A stretch of 64,000 bases of DNA, from NCBI RefSeq assembly GCF_004770105.1, contig NZ_RQEY01000016.1, positions 1 through 64,000 of the forward strand, in the 5' to 3' direction. The stretch comes from Leptospira andrefontaineae (GTDB lineage: Bacteria > Spirochaetota > Leptospiria > Leptospirales > Leptospiraceae). The notes beneath the pieces were generated by a model, which was not told the origin of the DNA, made no database searches, and saw only the letters and a list, made by a program, of their open reading frames with translations. This document shows, piece by piece, positions 1-7,101 of the stretch (position 1 is its first letter; each line of letters opens with the position of its first letter). A program made the position numbers and the translations under genes.

Positions 1-68
1 TCTTTTGTCTAAAAACAGTTAAACTGATCTCGTTTAAGAATTTTGAAATTATACCTTCGGAGAAATAA

Positions 69-884
69 ATGAAAACCGAATATACGATTTTCCAAATCGA
101 TGCATTTACAGATTCCTTATTCAAAGGAAATCCTGCAGCAGTTGTTCCCTGGGAAGGAGAATGGCTACCGGACCTAAAACTCATCGAGTTAGCATCGGAG
201 AATAATTTATCAGAGACTGCATTCTTTCGACCCAGAAAAGAAAAAGGAGAATATGATCTGAGATGGTTTACTCCCGGTGTAGAAGTCGATCTTTGCGGTC
301 ATGCAACTTTAGCTACTGCATTTGCGATCTACGAAGTGTTGGAAAATAAATCGGATGTTTCTTCTTTAAAATTCCATACTAAGAGCGGGCTCTTGGAAGT
401 GTTTCGGGAGAATGGAAAATACTATTTGGATTTTCCTGCGAGGCCTCCTGTAAAGACCGAATATTCTCCGAATGATGTGGCTTCTTGTTTTAATATAAAA
501 GCAAAAGAGATTTTAAAAGCTCGAGATATCCTATTCGTTTTTGAAAAAGAATCGGATGTGCGAAATTTAATTCCGAATCATGAAGCTCTGAAAAATCTTC
601 CATTCTTTGCCGCGATTGTGACTGCGCCCGCAGACAGTGGGAAGTCCTACGATTTTGTTTCCAGATTTTTCGCTCCTGCCAAAGGAGTTCCAGAAGATCC
701 AGTGACCGGTTCTTCTCATTGTACATTGATCCCCTATTGGTCGGAAAAATTTGGGAAGAAGGAACTGAATGCCTACCAAGCTTCTGCAAGAGGGGGACAT
801 TTGGTTTGCGAGGACAGAGAAGAAAGAGTTCGCATCGGAGGAAACTGCAAACTTTATATGAAGGGAACCTTTTATTTAGAGTAG
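69..884 (+). CDS. PhzF-family isomerase/epimerase-like protein
   Basis: A 271-residue member of the PhzF (diaminopimelate-epimerase fold) family, which includes isomerases acting on small metabolites; the substrate here cannot be told. The N-terminus has the family pattern FQIDAFTDSLFKGNPAAVV, followed by the conserved NLSETAFF stretch with the candidate catalytic Glu near residue 49. The second half carries the family signature FAPAKGVPEDPVTGSSH near residues 203-219, so both halves of the pseudo-symmetric fold are complete. The ATG is preceded by CGGAGAAATAA, a reasonable ribosome-binding site. It converges on the TetR gene at 890 with a 5-base gap and looks monocistronic. Family assignment is firm, function is not. 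Confidence 0.9.
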   Translation: MKTEYTIFQIDAFTDSLFKGNPAAVVPWEGEWLPDLKLIELASENNLSETAFFRPRKEKGEYDLRWFTPGVEVDLCGHATLATAFAIYEVLENKSDVSSLKFHTKSGLLEVFRENGKYYLDFPARPPVKTEYSPNDVASCFNIKAKEILKARDILFVFEKESDVRNLIPNHEALKNLPFFAAIVTAPADSGKSYDFVSRFFAPAKGVPEDPVTGSSHCTLIPYWSEKFGKKELNAYQASARGGHLVCEDREERVRIGGNCKLYMKGTFYLE

Positions 885-889
885 AAGTT

Positions 890-1540
890 TTACTTGTAAG
901 ATTTATTCTTCAGACCTGAATCCAAAATTTGTAATACCTTCTCTGCAGCTTGCAAAGCGTTATTCTTATCAATTTGTAATACAGGATTATTCAGTTGGCA
1001 TTCGTTGAGCAGAACTGAATAACCATGAACCAAGGACCAGGCAGCGGTTGCTATTTCTCTTGCTTCGAATTTATTGATCTTTTGAGATTCACAAATAAGA
1101 ACTGTTTCCCAAAGTTTTAAAAAAGAATTTTTACCTGCCTTCGTTAGATCTTCTAAGTCACCCACTGGTCCAAGATCTATATGCCACATTGCTCTATAAT
1201 AACCAACATTTTCCAAACAAAAAGAAATATAAGCAATGCCAAGTCTTCTCAATCGATCGAATGGATCAGATGGAGAAGAAGCATTCTCCGCTTTAGTAAA
1301 TTCTTCAGTGATCTTTATAAATCCATCTTTTGAAATTTCTGCGAGAAGGTCCCTATGAGAAGGGAAATGTCTATAAGCAGCGGCATGACTGACTCCTGCT
1401 TCTCTTGCGATCTCCCTAATCGTAAACGCTGAATCTTTACTTATTTCTAGACGTTTTAGGGCCAGTGTTTTTAGGGTCTCCGCCAGATTCCCATGGTGAT
1501 AAGAACCTTCCGGTTTTTTCATTTTTTTCTTTGCGGGCAT
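890..1540 (-). CDS. TetR/AcrR-family transcriptional repressor
   Basis: A 216-residue TetR-type regulator. The N-terminal helix-turn-helix spans about residues 39-62 (TIREIAREAGVSHAAAYRHF), then comes a helical ligand-binding domain without recognisable ligand motif. An upstream in-frame ATG at 1576 is possible, but it lies inside the inverted repeat at 1567-1589, whereas the ATG at 1540 has AGGAAA seven bases upstream, so I prefer 1540. The gene is divergent from the membrane-protein cluster starting at 1662. The palindrome between them suggests it represses both itself and that cluster. The inducer is unknown. Confidence 0.88.
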   Translation of the reverse strand: MPAKKKMKKPEGSYHHGNLAETLKTLALKRLEISKDSAFTIREIAREAGVSHAAAYRHFPSHRDLLAEISKDGFIKITEEFTKAENASSPSDPFDRLRRLGIAYISFCLENVGYYRAMWHIDLGPVGDLEDLTKAGKNSFLKLWETVLICESQKINKFEAREIATAAWSLVHGYSVLLNECQLNNPVLQIDKNNALQAAEKVLQILDSGLKNKSYK

Positions 1541-1566
1541 AAAAAATTTCCTAAAAAATGTTGACG

Positions 1567-1589
1567 TTGGTAACATTTGGTGTTACCAA
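1567..1589. promoter_or_regulatory. Candidate TetR operator (perfect 9-bp inverted repeat)
   Basis: TTGGTAACA and TGTTACCAA form a perfect inverted repeat with a 5-base spacer. A further copy of the half site, AGTAACA, follows at about 1591. The site lies 27 bases upstream of the TetR start and 73 bases upstream of the divergent membrane-protein gene, as expected for an autoregulated TetR operator. Binding by the neighbouring TetR is inferred. Confidence 0.7.
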
Positions 1590-1661
1590 TAGTAACATTC
1601 TCGGACCAATAATAGATTTTTCAAGTAAATCCCGGATCAGATCGGGAAATTAAGAGGTTTT

Positions 1662-2087
1662 ATGACTCCAGAACTAACATTTAAACTGGCCAGCAATTTT
1701 GCGATTATAGGCTGGCTATTACTCGCTGGTCTTCCAAATGCCAGAGTAACCAAATTATTGATAAGGAACGGGGTTTGGCCTTTGATCCTTTCCGGATTGT
1801 ATTTGTTGATACTTGCATTATATGCAAGAGGAGGATTCGATTTCGGATCTCTGGAAGGTGTGACCAAACTTTTCGCTAATCCTTGGGTATTGCTCGCAGG
1901 ATGGGTTCACTATCTTGCATTCGACTTATTTGTCGGAATTTGGGAAACGAAAGAAGCAGAAGTTTTAGGGATTTCCAGATGGATACTCATCCCTTGTTTG
2001 TTTTTCACGTTGATGTTCGGACCAATCGGTTATCTATTATTTCAGATCGTTCGTTGGAGAAAAGGAGGAAGCCATGCAAGCATCTAA
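1662..2087 (+). CDS. ABA4-like (DUF4281) integral membrane protein
   Basis: A 141-residue protein with about four membrane segments. The stretch NPWVLLAGWVHYLAFDLFVG near residues 73-92 and the following WE are the hallmark of the ABA4-like family, named after the plant neoxanthin-synthesis protein ABA4; bacterial members have no established function. GAGG lies just before the ATG. It is first in a same-strand cluster with the next two membrane proteins, overlaps the next gene by 14 bases, and sits opposite a TetR gene whose probable operator is upstream. A carotenoid link is not supported by any neighbour. Confidence 0.75.
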   Translation: MTPELTFKLASNFAIIGWLLLAGLPNARVTKLLIRNGVWPLILSGLYLLILALYARGGFDFGSLEGVTKLFANPWVLLAGWVHYLAFDLFVGIWETKEAEVLGISRWILIPCLFFTLMFGPIGYLLFQIVRWRKGGSHASI

Positions 2088-2883
2088 TATCATATATCCG
2101 AATCATTCTCAGTCGGAAGGTTTTTTCTATTCTTTAAGAAAGAATAGAAGCCTAAGTTTTTATACTGGGTTGGTATCTTTACTTTTAATACCAGTCTATC
2201 TTCTTCTTTCCCAACTCGATCCAAGGACCGTTATGGGAATCAACACTTGGATCAAACCAATCAAGTTTGCAGTTTCGATTGGGATCTTTCTTTGGACAAT
2301 GGCCTGGTTTTTGGATCAGCTTAACGATTTTCCTGTTTTTAGAGATAGAATGGAGAAGTATTTCGTGATCGCTCTCTCGGTAGAGTTAATACTGATCACT
2401 TTTCAAGCGGGTAGAGGTGTACAATCCCACTTTAATAATTCTACCATTCTAAATTCGGTGATCTATGGGATTATGGGGCTTTTTATTTTTCCTATGATGG
2501 TAGTGCCAATCTTAATGGATCGGAAATTTAAACTTTTAAGTTCAAAATTTGATCCTAGGATTTTGATCTCGATTAGATTTTCTCTTTGGATATTAGCGAT
2601 CGCTTCTATCATTGGGTTTATTATATCTCAAAGGCTCGCTCATGCTGTAGGAGTTCCAGATGGTGGCCCCGGATTGCCTCTTGTAAATTGGAGCAAGAAC
2701 GGCGGAGATATTCGTATTGCACATTTTGTCGGAATTCATGCTTTGCAAGTTCTACCTTTGTTTGCTTTCTTAGCAATTAAACAAAGTTGGAATTCTTTAA
2801 GTGTTAGAATTGTATCTATAGGTTATGCAATCCTAGTAGGAGCAGTTTTTGTAAATGCGATGTTTAGTCGTCCTTTAATCTAA
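2074..2883 (+). CDS. Polytopic membrane protein of unknown function
   Basis: A 269-residue protein with roughly seven hydrophobic segments. I do not recognise the family with confidence. Visible features are a histidine in the segment HFVGIHALQVLPLF near residues 222-235 and a glycine/proline-rich loop (VGVPDGGPGLPLVNW) just before it. The start has a very strong ribosome-binding site (AAAGGAGGAAGCC before ATG) inside the end of the ABA4-like gene, with a 14-base overlap that implies translational coupling. It probably works with the ABA4-like and YnfA-like proteins under the divergent TetR. Confidence 0.75.
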   Translation: MQASNIIYPNHSQSEGFFYSLRKNRSLSFYTGLVSLLLIPVYLLLSQLDPRTVMGINTWIKPIKFAVSIGIFLWTMAWFLDQLNDFPVFRDRMEKYFVIALSVELILITFQAGRGVQSHFNNSTILNSVIYGIMGLFIFPMMVVPILMDRKFKLLSSKFDPRILISIRFSLWILAIASIIGFIISQRLAHAVGVPDGGPGLPLVNWSKNGGDIRIAHFVGIHALQVLPLFAFLAIKQSWNSLSVRIVSIGYAILVGAVFVNAMFSRPLI

Positions 2884-2925
2884 GATACTACGGATCCGAA
2901 CCTATCGTCTAAAAAGGAAATCATA

Positions 2926-3252
2926 ATGGAATATTTTAAATCAGTATTGATCTTTCTGTTCGCAGGTCTCTGCGAGATAGGCGGTGGGTATCTTGTATGG
3001 CTTTGGTACAAAGAATCCAAATCAGTAATCTATCTGATTGCGGGGGGATTGATCTTGGCCTTGTATGGAGTAGTTGCCGCTTTACAATCTTCTTCCTTTG
3101 GAAGAGTGTATGCTACCTACGGTGGATTTTTTATCGTAATGTCTTTGCTTTGGGCTTGGAAGATGGATGGATTCCAACCGGATAGATACGATATTATCGG
3201 ATCCTTGATAGCGCTCTTCGGAGTTGCAGTGATCTATTATACTCCTAGATAA
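2926..3252 (+). CDS. YnfA/UPF0060 family small membrane protein
   Basis: A 108-residue protein with four membrane segments that matches the YnfA (UPF0060) family end to end: FLFAGLCEIGGGYLVWLW at the start, the central YGVVAALQ and FGRVYATYGGFFIV stretch, and the closing GSLIALFGVAVIYYTPR. YnfA proteins resemble small multidrug-resistance pumps in size and topology. It has an AAGGAAA ribosome-binding site and follows the preceding membrane protein by 42 bases. It is probably the last gene of the TetR-controlled cluster, which makes an efflux or envelope role plausible for the group. Confidence 0.88.
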   Translation: MEYFKSVLIFLFAGLCEIGGGYLVWLWYKESKSVIYLIAGGLILALYGVVAALQSSSFGRVYATYGGFFIVMSLLWAWKMDGFQPDRYDIIGSLIALFGVAVIYYTPR

Positions 3253-3273
3253 AAGATCTTTAAAATAGAAGAA

Positions 3274-3612
3274 CTAACCTCTTTCTGTTCCGAAATAAAA
3301 TTTTCCTTGTTTGCGGATCAGGTTCCTTTGGATCAATCCATCGGCAATGATGAGTAGGCCTTGAGCTGCCGCATGTTTCTTTTCGTCCGGAACATCATTT
3401 TGTTTGGACATTAATTCGTGAACGAAAGCTCTACGTTTTGCATCCATAACTCCTAACATGGAACCGCAAACTTTTTTATCTCCCACTAAGAATGCAAGAG
3501 CCAAGGTTTGAGGAGGAGTTTCATTGCATAAATAAAACAATGCGAGATTATCAAAGAAGGATAATTCTTCGAAGGACTTTAGAGTTAATTCTTCCTTATC
3601 TTCTCCGCTCAT
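3274..3612 (-). CDS. Small protein resembling the FliG middle domain
   Basis: A 112-residue soluble protein. Residues about 24-90 recall the FliG middle domain: ALFYLCNETPPQTLALAFLV resembles the family's hydrophobic-EHPQTIALIL pattern, followed by a GSMLGVMD segment in the place of AxxLxxLP and a helical tail. FliG normally has about 330 residues with three domains, so this would be a lone domain. Its ATG overlaps the stop of the M32 carboxypeptidase gene (ATGA), so the two are co-translated. No flagellar gene is nearby. The FliG similarity is read by eye and is tentative; otherwise it is a hypothetical protein. Confidence 0.6.
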   Translation of the reverse strand: MSGEDKEELTLKSFEELSFFDNLALFYLCNETPPQTLALAFLVGDKKVCGSMLGVMDAKRRAFVHELMSKQNDVPDEKKHAAAQGLLIIADGLIQRNLIRKQGKFYFGTERG

Positions 3613-5141
3613 ATTGACTCCTGTTCTTTGATCTTAGAATCCAGATATTCCACTAAGTATTTGGAATTCGGCTCTTCTCCGGTTGCTTGTCGGATCAGTT
3701 CCTTTGCTTCCAAACTTCTACCCTTACTGTGAACATGTTTTCTAAGCCAATTAAGGAGAGAAGAAGTTTCTCTGTTTTTCAATTCATCCTTAAACTTGGG
3801 ATTCTGTTTCAAGAAGGCAGAATAGAGTTGGGCCGCGTAAATATTTCCCAAAGAGTAAGTAGGAAAATAACCGAAGGCTCCTCCGCTCCAATGAACATCC
3901 TGTAAAAAACCTTTAGAGTCGTCCGGAACAACCACACCTAATAAAGATTTCATTCCATCTTTCCATGCGCCTGAAAGATCTTTTAATAAAAGTTCCTTTT
4001 TGAAGATCGCTCTTTCGATCTGGAATCTTAGGATCACATGTAGATTATAAGTGATCTGGTCTGCTTCTACTCGGATCAAAGATGGATTGGATTTATTCAC
4101 AAAAGAATAAAGTTTAGAAAAAGGAAGAGAAGATTCTGAAATACCTAAGTTCTTCAGAAATAATGGATAGATCCCTTCCCAAAATTCTTTGGATCTTCCC
4201 ACCTGATTTTCCCAAAGGCGGCTCTGGGATTCGTGAACACCTAAAGAAACAGAATCTTTTAAAGGAGAGGGACCTCCTACAATCAAAGAGATCCCCGCTT
4301 CATACAAAGCGTGACCAGTTTCATGCAAAACCGAATACACGGAAGAAAGAGGGTCGGATTTTTCATAACGAGTGGTGATCCTTTTGTCAAAAGAACCTAA
4401 AGAAGTGGAGAACGGATGAGCACTTGAATCTAAACGAAATCCAGACTCAGGCAAACCTAAAAGAACAGGAAGACTTGTATTAAAAGGAATTTGTGACTCG
4501 ATCGGAAAACTTCCCTGAAAAGGAAAGCTTGCATCTTTTGCCTTTGCAATCAAAGGTACTAAAGATTTTCTAAGATCTGCAAATAGAATTTCTAAATCTG
4601 CTGCTTTTGCTTCCGGTTCATATTCATCTAAAAGAGCGTCATACGCTTCCGTAGAATAACCGAAATAGTCGGCCTTTTGAAAAACTAGATCTACTATCTT
4701 TTGCAAAACAGGAAAGAAAGAAGAAGCATCATTCTTCTTTCTTGCATCTACCCAAATAGAATGAGCCTGGCTTGTGACTTTGGAAAATTCTTCCACCCAA
4801 GAGATGGGTAAACAAGAAGAACGATCCAGATCTTTGAATAATAAATATAGCTCTCTTTCTCTAAGTGATTTGCCTGGAAGATCGTTGCGGGAATTTTCTT
4901 CCCTGGCTTTCTCCGCTAAACTACGAAATGAATCACCGATAAAAGATTTATGAGCCAACCCGGAAAGAAAACTAAGTTGGTCACCTCTTTCAGCTAAACC
5001 ATCACTTGGGATGCCGATTTCCATATCCCAATGCAATACACTTCCAATGTTTCTAAGATGATAAATATTACGAAATTCATCCCGATAGGCTTTGAACGCC
5101 GGAAGGATATTTTCCCAATTTTGAAGCTCGGATTCCCACAT
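3609..5141 (-). CDS. M32-family metallocarboxypeptidase
   Basis: A 510-residue carboxypeptidase of the thermostable carboxypeptidase Taq (M32) family, which removes C-terminal amino acids from peptides in the cytoplasm. The zinc-binding motif HETGH is at residues 273-277. Other family blocks are VLHWDMEIGIP near 35-45, VHESQSRLWEN near 310, EADQITYNLHVILRFQIER near 360, and DVHWSGGAFGYFPTYSLG near 430. The open frame extends to 5294, but that extension runs antisense through tRNA-Gly and is unlike the family. The ATG at 5141 gives the usual length. The downstream FliG-like gene overlaps its stop by four bases. Confidence 0.92.
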   Translation of the reverse strand: MWESELQNWENILPAFKAYRDEFRNIYHLRNIGSVLHWDMEIGIPSDGLAERGDQLSFLSGLAHKSFIGDSFRSLAEKAREENSRNDLPGKSLRERELYLLFKDLDRSSCLPISWVEEFSKVTSQAHSIWVDARKKNDASSFFPVLQKIVDLVFQKADYFGYSTEAYDALLDEYEPEAKAADLEILFADLRKSLVPLIAKAKDASFPFQGSFPIESQIPFNTSLPVLLGLPESGFRLDSSAHPFSTSLGSFDKRITTRYEKSDPLSSVYSVLHETGHALYEAGISLIVGGPSPLKDSVSLGVHESQSRLWENQVGRSKEFWEGIYPLFLKNLGISESSLPFSKLYSFVNKSNPSLIRVEADQITYNLHVILRFQIERAIFKKELLLKDLSGAWKDGMKSLLGVVVPDDSKGFLQDVHWSGGAFGYFPTYSLGNIYAAQLYSAFLKQNPKFKDELKNRETSSLLNWLRKHVHSKGRSLEAKELIRQATGEEPNSKYLVEYLDSKIKEQESI

Positions 5142-5163
5142 ACTTAAAAAACATTCTTTTCGA

Positions 5164-5192
5164 TTGACATCTCGCCCACCAACCAAAAACTG
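5164..5192 (+). promoter_or_regulatory. Candidate promoter for tRNA-Gly
   Basis: TTGACA at 5164-5169 is a perfect -35 box. Seventeen bases later comes AAACTG (5187-5192), or AAAACT with 16-base spacing. The tRNA begins 13 bases downstream. The same TTGACA-N17-AAACTG arrangement precedes the 5S rRNA gene at 50759-50787, which supports a real stable-RNA promoter with an unusual -10 element. Confidence 0.5.
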
Positions 5193-5205
5193 ACTTTTGT
5201 CTATC

Positions 5206-5277
5206 GCGGGCATGGTGTAATGGCTAGCACCGTAGCCTTCCAAGCTTCTAGTGAGGGTTCGAGTCCCTCTGCCCGCA
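5206..5277 (+). tRNA. tRNA-Gly (anticodon UCC)
   Basis: A complete cloverleaf: acceptor GCGGGCA pairs with TGCCCGC, the D arm is GTGT/GCAC, the anticodon loop CTTCCAA holds TCC at 5239-5241, and the T arm is GAGGG TTCGAGT CCCTC. The discriminator base is A at 5277 and CCA is not encoded. The anticodon stem contains one U-U mismatch. It is divergent from the carboxypeptidase gene and stands alone. Confidence 0.95.
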
Positions 5278-5334
5278 AAAATTTCCCTTTTCAATCAAAA
5301 CAAAATTGCGTAGAGGTCGAGTCAACCTTTCACC

Positions 5335-5460
5335 TCACCCAAAGATCGTATCTAAATACATCATAAACACAAACCCAAAGATTAGCGTCAAAGCAGAGAA
5401 GTCGTGGAATCCTTTCTTATGAGTTTCCGGAATGATCTCGCCTACTATGATAAACAACAT
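5335..5460 (-). pseudogene. C-terminal remnant of a ZIP-family (GufA-like) metal transporter
   Basis: Read on the minus strand, this frame gives 41 codons starting MLFIIVGEIIPETHKKGF, ending LTLIFGFVFMMYLDTIFG and closing with TGA. That is the last two membrane segments of GufA/ZIP-type zinc transporters, including the conserved EIIPETH motif of the penultimate helix. Full proteins have about 250-300 residues and the sequence upstream of 5460 no longer resembles the family, so about 85% of the gene is missing. It lies between tRNA-Gly and an unrelated gene, consistent with a deletion or replacement at the tRNA. Confidence 0.75.
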
Positions 5461-5556
5461 AGAATTTCTAAATCTCATTTTGTCAGAAAGTTTTTTCTGG
5501 ACTTGTTTTTACTTCGTGTTTAAATCTGACCTCATTCTTTGTATTGGTGGAGAATT

Positions 5557-6177
5557 ATGGATCGAATTCTAAAATACGTTTCTATTCTTTTGATTTTATT
5601 GTTTGCAGTGACTTTGTCTGCTCAAAACGAAACCTATACTGTAACTGCAAATTCTTGGCCTGCTGATTTTTCTTCTTTCGAATCATTTAGAGATACGAAT
5701 GCAAGTACTTCTCAAGGAGCGGTTATCGTTCTTTTGGCTGCGCTTTCTATTTATTCCAAAAATGCGGAAGAAGGTAAGAAGGCGTTAATCATCTGTCTTG
5801 ATGCTAACTCTCTCATCTCGGATACTTCTCCCAACGGATACAAAGGTTTCAATATCAATCGGAATACCATCGATTTAGTGAAAAGACAGTTGGAACAACA
5901 TCCTTATTTGATCGGTTCTTATCTTCCTGGTTCTTCTTTCCAAAACGGTTATAAACCTTCTAACCCTCCGTACAATTTTACACTAACTTCGAATAGATTC
6001 AGTGGAACAGAGGAGTCTGGACAGAAGAAATTATTTCTTCCTTCTTCCGGAGCTGATACTCCGAGGCCTGTGACTGTAAAAAGAAATGCTAAAGGTGTAT
6101 GGAAGGCTTCGGAGTTCTCCAGTTTATTGGTAGGTATTAAAAAGCCTGCGACTTCTAATCCAGCGGATGATCTTTGA
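5557..6177 (+). CDS. Secreted DUF6935-like protein
   Basis: A 206-residue protein with an N-terminal signal peptide (MDRILKYVSILLILLFAVTLSAQ). The mature part has the order seen in DUF6935-type proteins: an N-terminal WPADFSSFESFR block, GYKGFNINRN near residue 92, PYLIGSYLPG, NGYKPS, and the late GADTPRPVTVKRN block near residues 164-176, ending in a WK...FSSLLVGIKKP segment. Function is unknown. The ATG at 5557 has GGAGA five bases upstream; the in-frame ATG 18 bases earlier has none. The family name is from memory of its motifs. Confidence 0.75.
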   Translation: MDRILKYVSILLILLFAVTLSAQNETYTVTANSWPADFSSFESFRDTNASTSQGAVIVLLAALSIYSKNAEEGKKALIICLDANSLISDTSPNGYKGFNINRNTIDLVKRQLEQHPYLIGSYLPGSSFQNGYKPSNPPYNFTLTSNRFSGTEESGQKKLFLPSSGADTPRPVTVKRNAKGVWKASEFSSLLVGIKKPATSNPADDL

Positions 6178-6238
6178 TCATTTTTCATATTTCTGATCTT
6201 AAATTCTGGAAGTAATTTCAGGGATCTTATCCTCTAAT

Positions 6239-6267
6239 CGTTATAGCTGGGACTTCCGGTTATAACG
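6239..6267 (+). promoter_or_regulatory. Inverted repeat abutting the GH114 start codon
   Basis: CGTTATA (6239-6245) and TATAACG (6261-6267) are perfect 7-base complements separated by 15 bases. The second arm touches the ATG at 6268 and there is no clear Shine-Dalgarno sequence outside the repeat. It could be an operator or a hairpin limiting ribosome access; neither is proven. Confidence 0.4.
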
Positions 6268-7101
6268 ATGTTCTCTTTTCGGACTTTTTCTTTCGTACTT
6301 CTGGCCTTCTCCCTTTCTTTGAGCTCTTGCAAACATCATTCGAATGGAGAAAGAGATTCTATTTTATTATTTCTTTTAACTAGAGTTTGGATCCCTTCTC
6401 CTGGGACTACTTTCCAAATCCAATTTTCAGATACCTTAGATGAATCTGTGGATGCACAAGTATTCGATATAGATTCAGATCTCACTGATTCCGATCCGAC
6501 AGTGATCCAAAGATTACATGCTGCCGGTAAAAAGGTGATTTGTTATATAGATGTGGGTTCTTATGAAAACTATAGATCGGATGCTTCTAAATTCCCGCCG
6601 GAAATATTAGGAAATGTTTATAGTGGTTATCCAGACGAACAATGGTTGGATATAAGGCGTATTGATCTTTTGAATCCGATATTTTCCGCAAGATTTGATA
6701 AGGCGAAAGCAAAAGGTTGTGATGCAATCGATCCTGACAACCTAGACGGATATCAAAACGATACCGGTTTTCCATTGAGTGCAGATGACCAGATCAGATT
6801 TAATCGCTGGGTCAGCGACTTAGCACATTTTAGAGGAATGTCAGTAGGTTTGAAAAATGATCCGGATCAAATTCCATATTTGATCCGAAACTTTGATTGG
6901 GCTATTACTGAAAGTTGTTACGACGGCGGCTGGTGCAATTTAGAAGAAGCATTTCCAAATAAAGGTTCTGCAGTTTTTCAGATAGAATATGTGGAAAATG
7001 GAACGACCAAGAACGATTTCTGTTCTCAGTCGATCTCTCTTCGTTTATCCGGTTTTTTGAAAAATCAAAGTTTGGATGCTTATCGGGATCCTTGTCCTTA
7101 A
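6268..7101 (+). CDS. GH114-family (endo-alpha-1,4-polygalactosaminidase-like) lipoprotein
   Basis: A 277-residue putative lipoprotein: hydrophobic leader and cysteine near residue 21 (SLSSCKHH). The mature part follows the glycoside hydrolase 114 TIM-barrel pattern: DAQVFDIDSDLTD near residue 61, then GKKVICYIDVGSYENYR, LDIRRIDLLNPIFSARFDKAK, GCDAIDPDNLDGY with the acidic DPDN near residues 156-159, GLKNDPDQ near residue 195, and a late FDWAITESCY. The family includes enzymes cleaving galactosamine-rich polysaccharide. Substrate in this organism is unknown. Its last four bases overlap the end of the convergent antiporter gene. Confidence 0.82.
   Translation: MFSFRTFSFVLLAFSLSLSSCKHHSNGERDSILLFLLTRVWIPSPGTTFQIQFSDTLDESVDAQVFDIDSDLTDSDPTVIQRLHAAGKKVICYIDVGSYENYRSDASKFPPEILGNVYSGYPDEQWLDIRRIDLLNPIFSARFDKAKAKGCDAIDPDNLDGYQNDTGFPLSADDQIRFNRWVSDLAHFRGMSVGLKNDPDQIPYLIRNFDWAITESCYDGGWCNLEEAFPNKGSAVFQIEYVENGTTKNDFCSQSISLRLSGFLKNQSLDAYRDPCP

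Noticed and set aside
5142..5294. N-terminal extension of the M32 carboxypeptidase reading frame
   Set aside because: It runs antisense across the whole tRNA-Gly gene and does not resemble the family; ATG 5141 gives the normal length.
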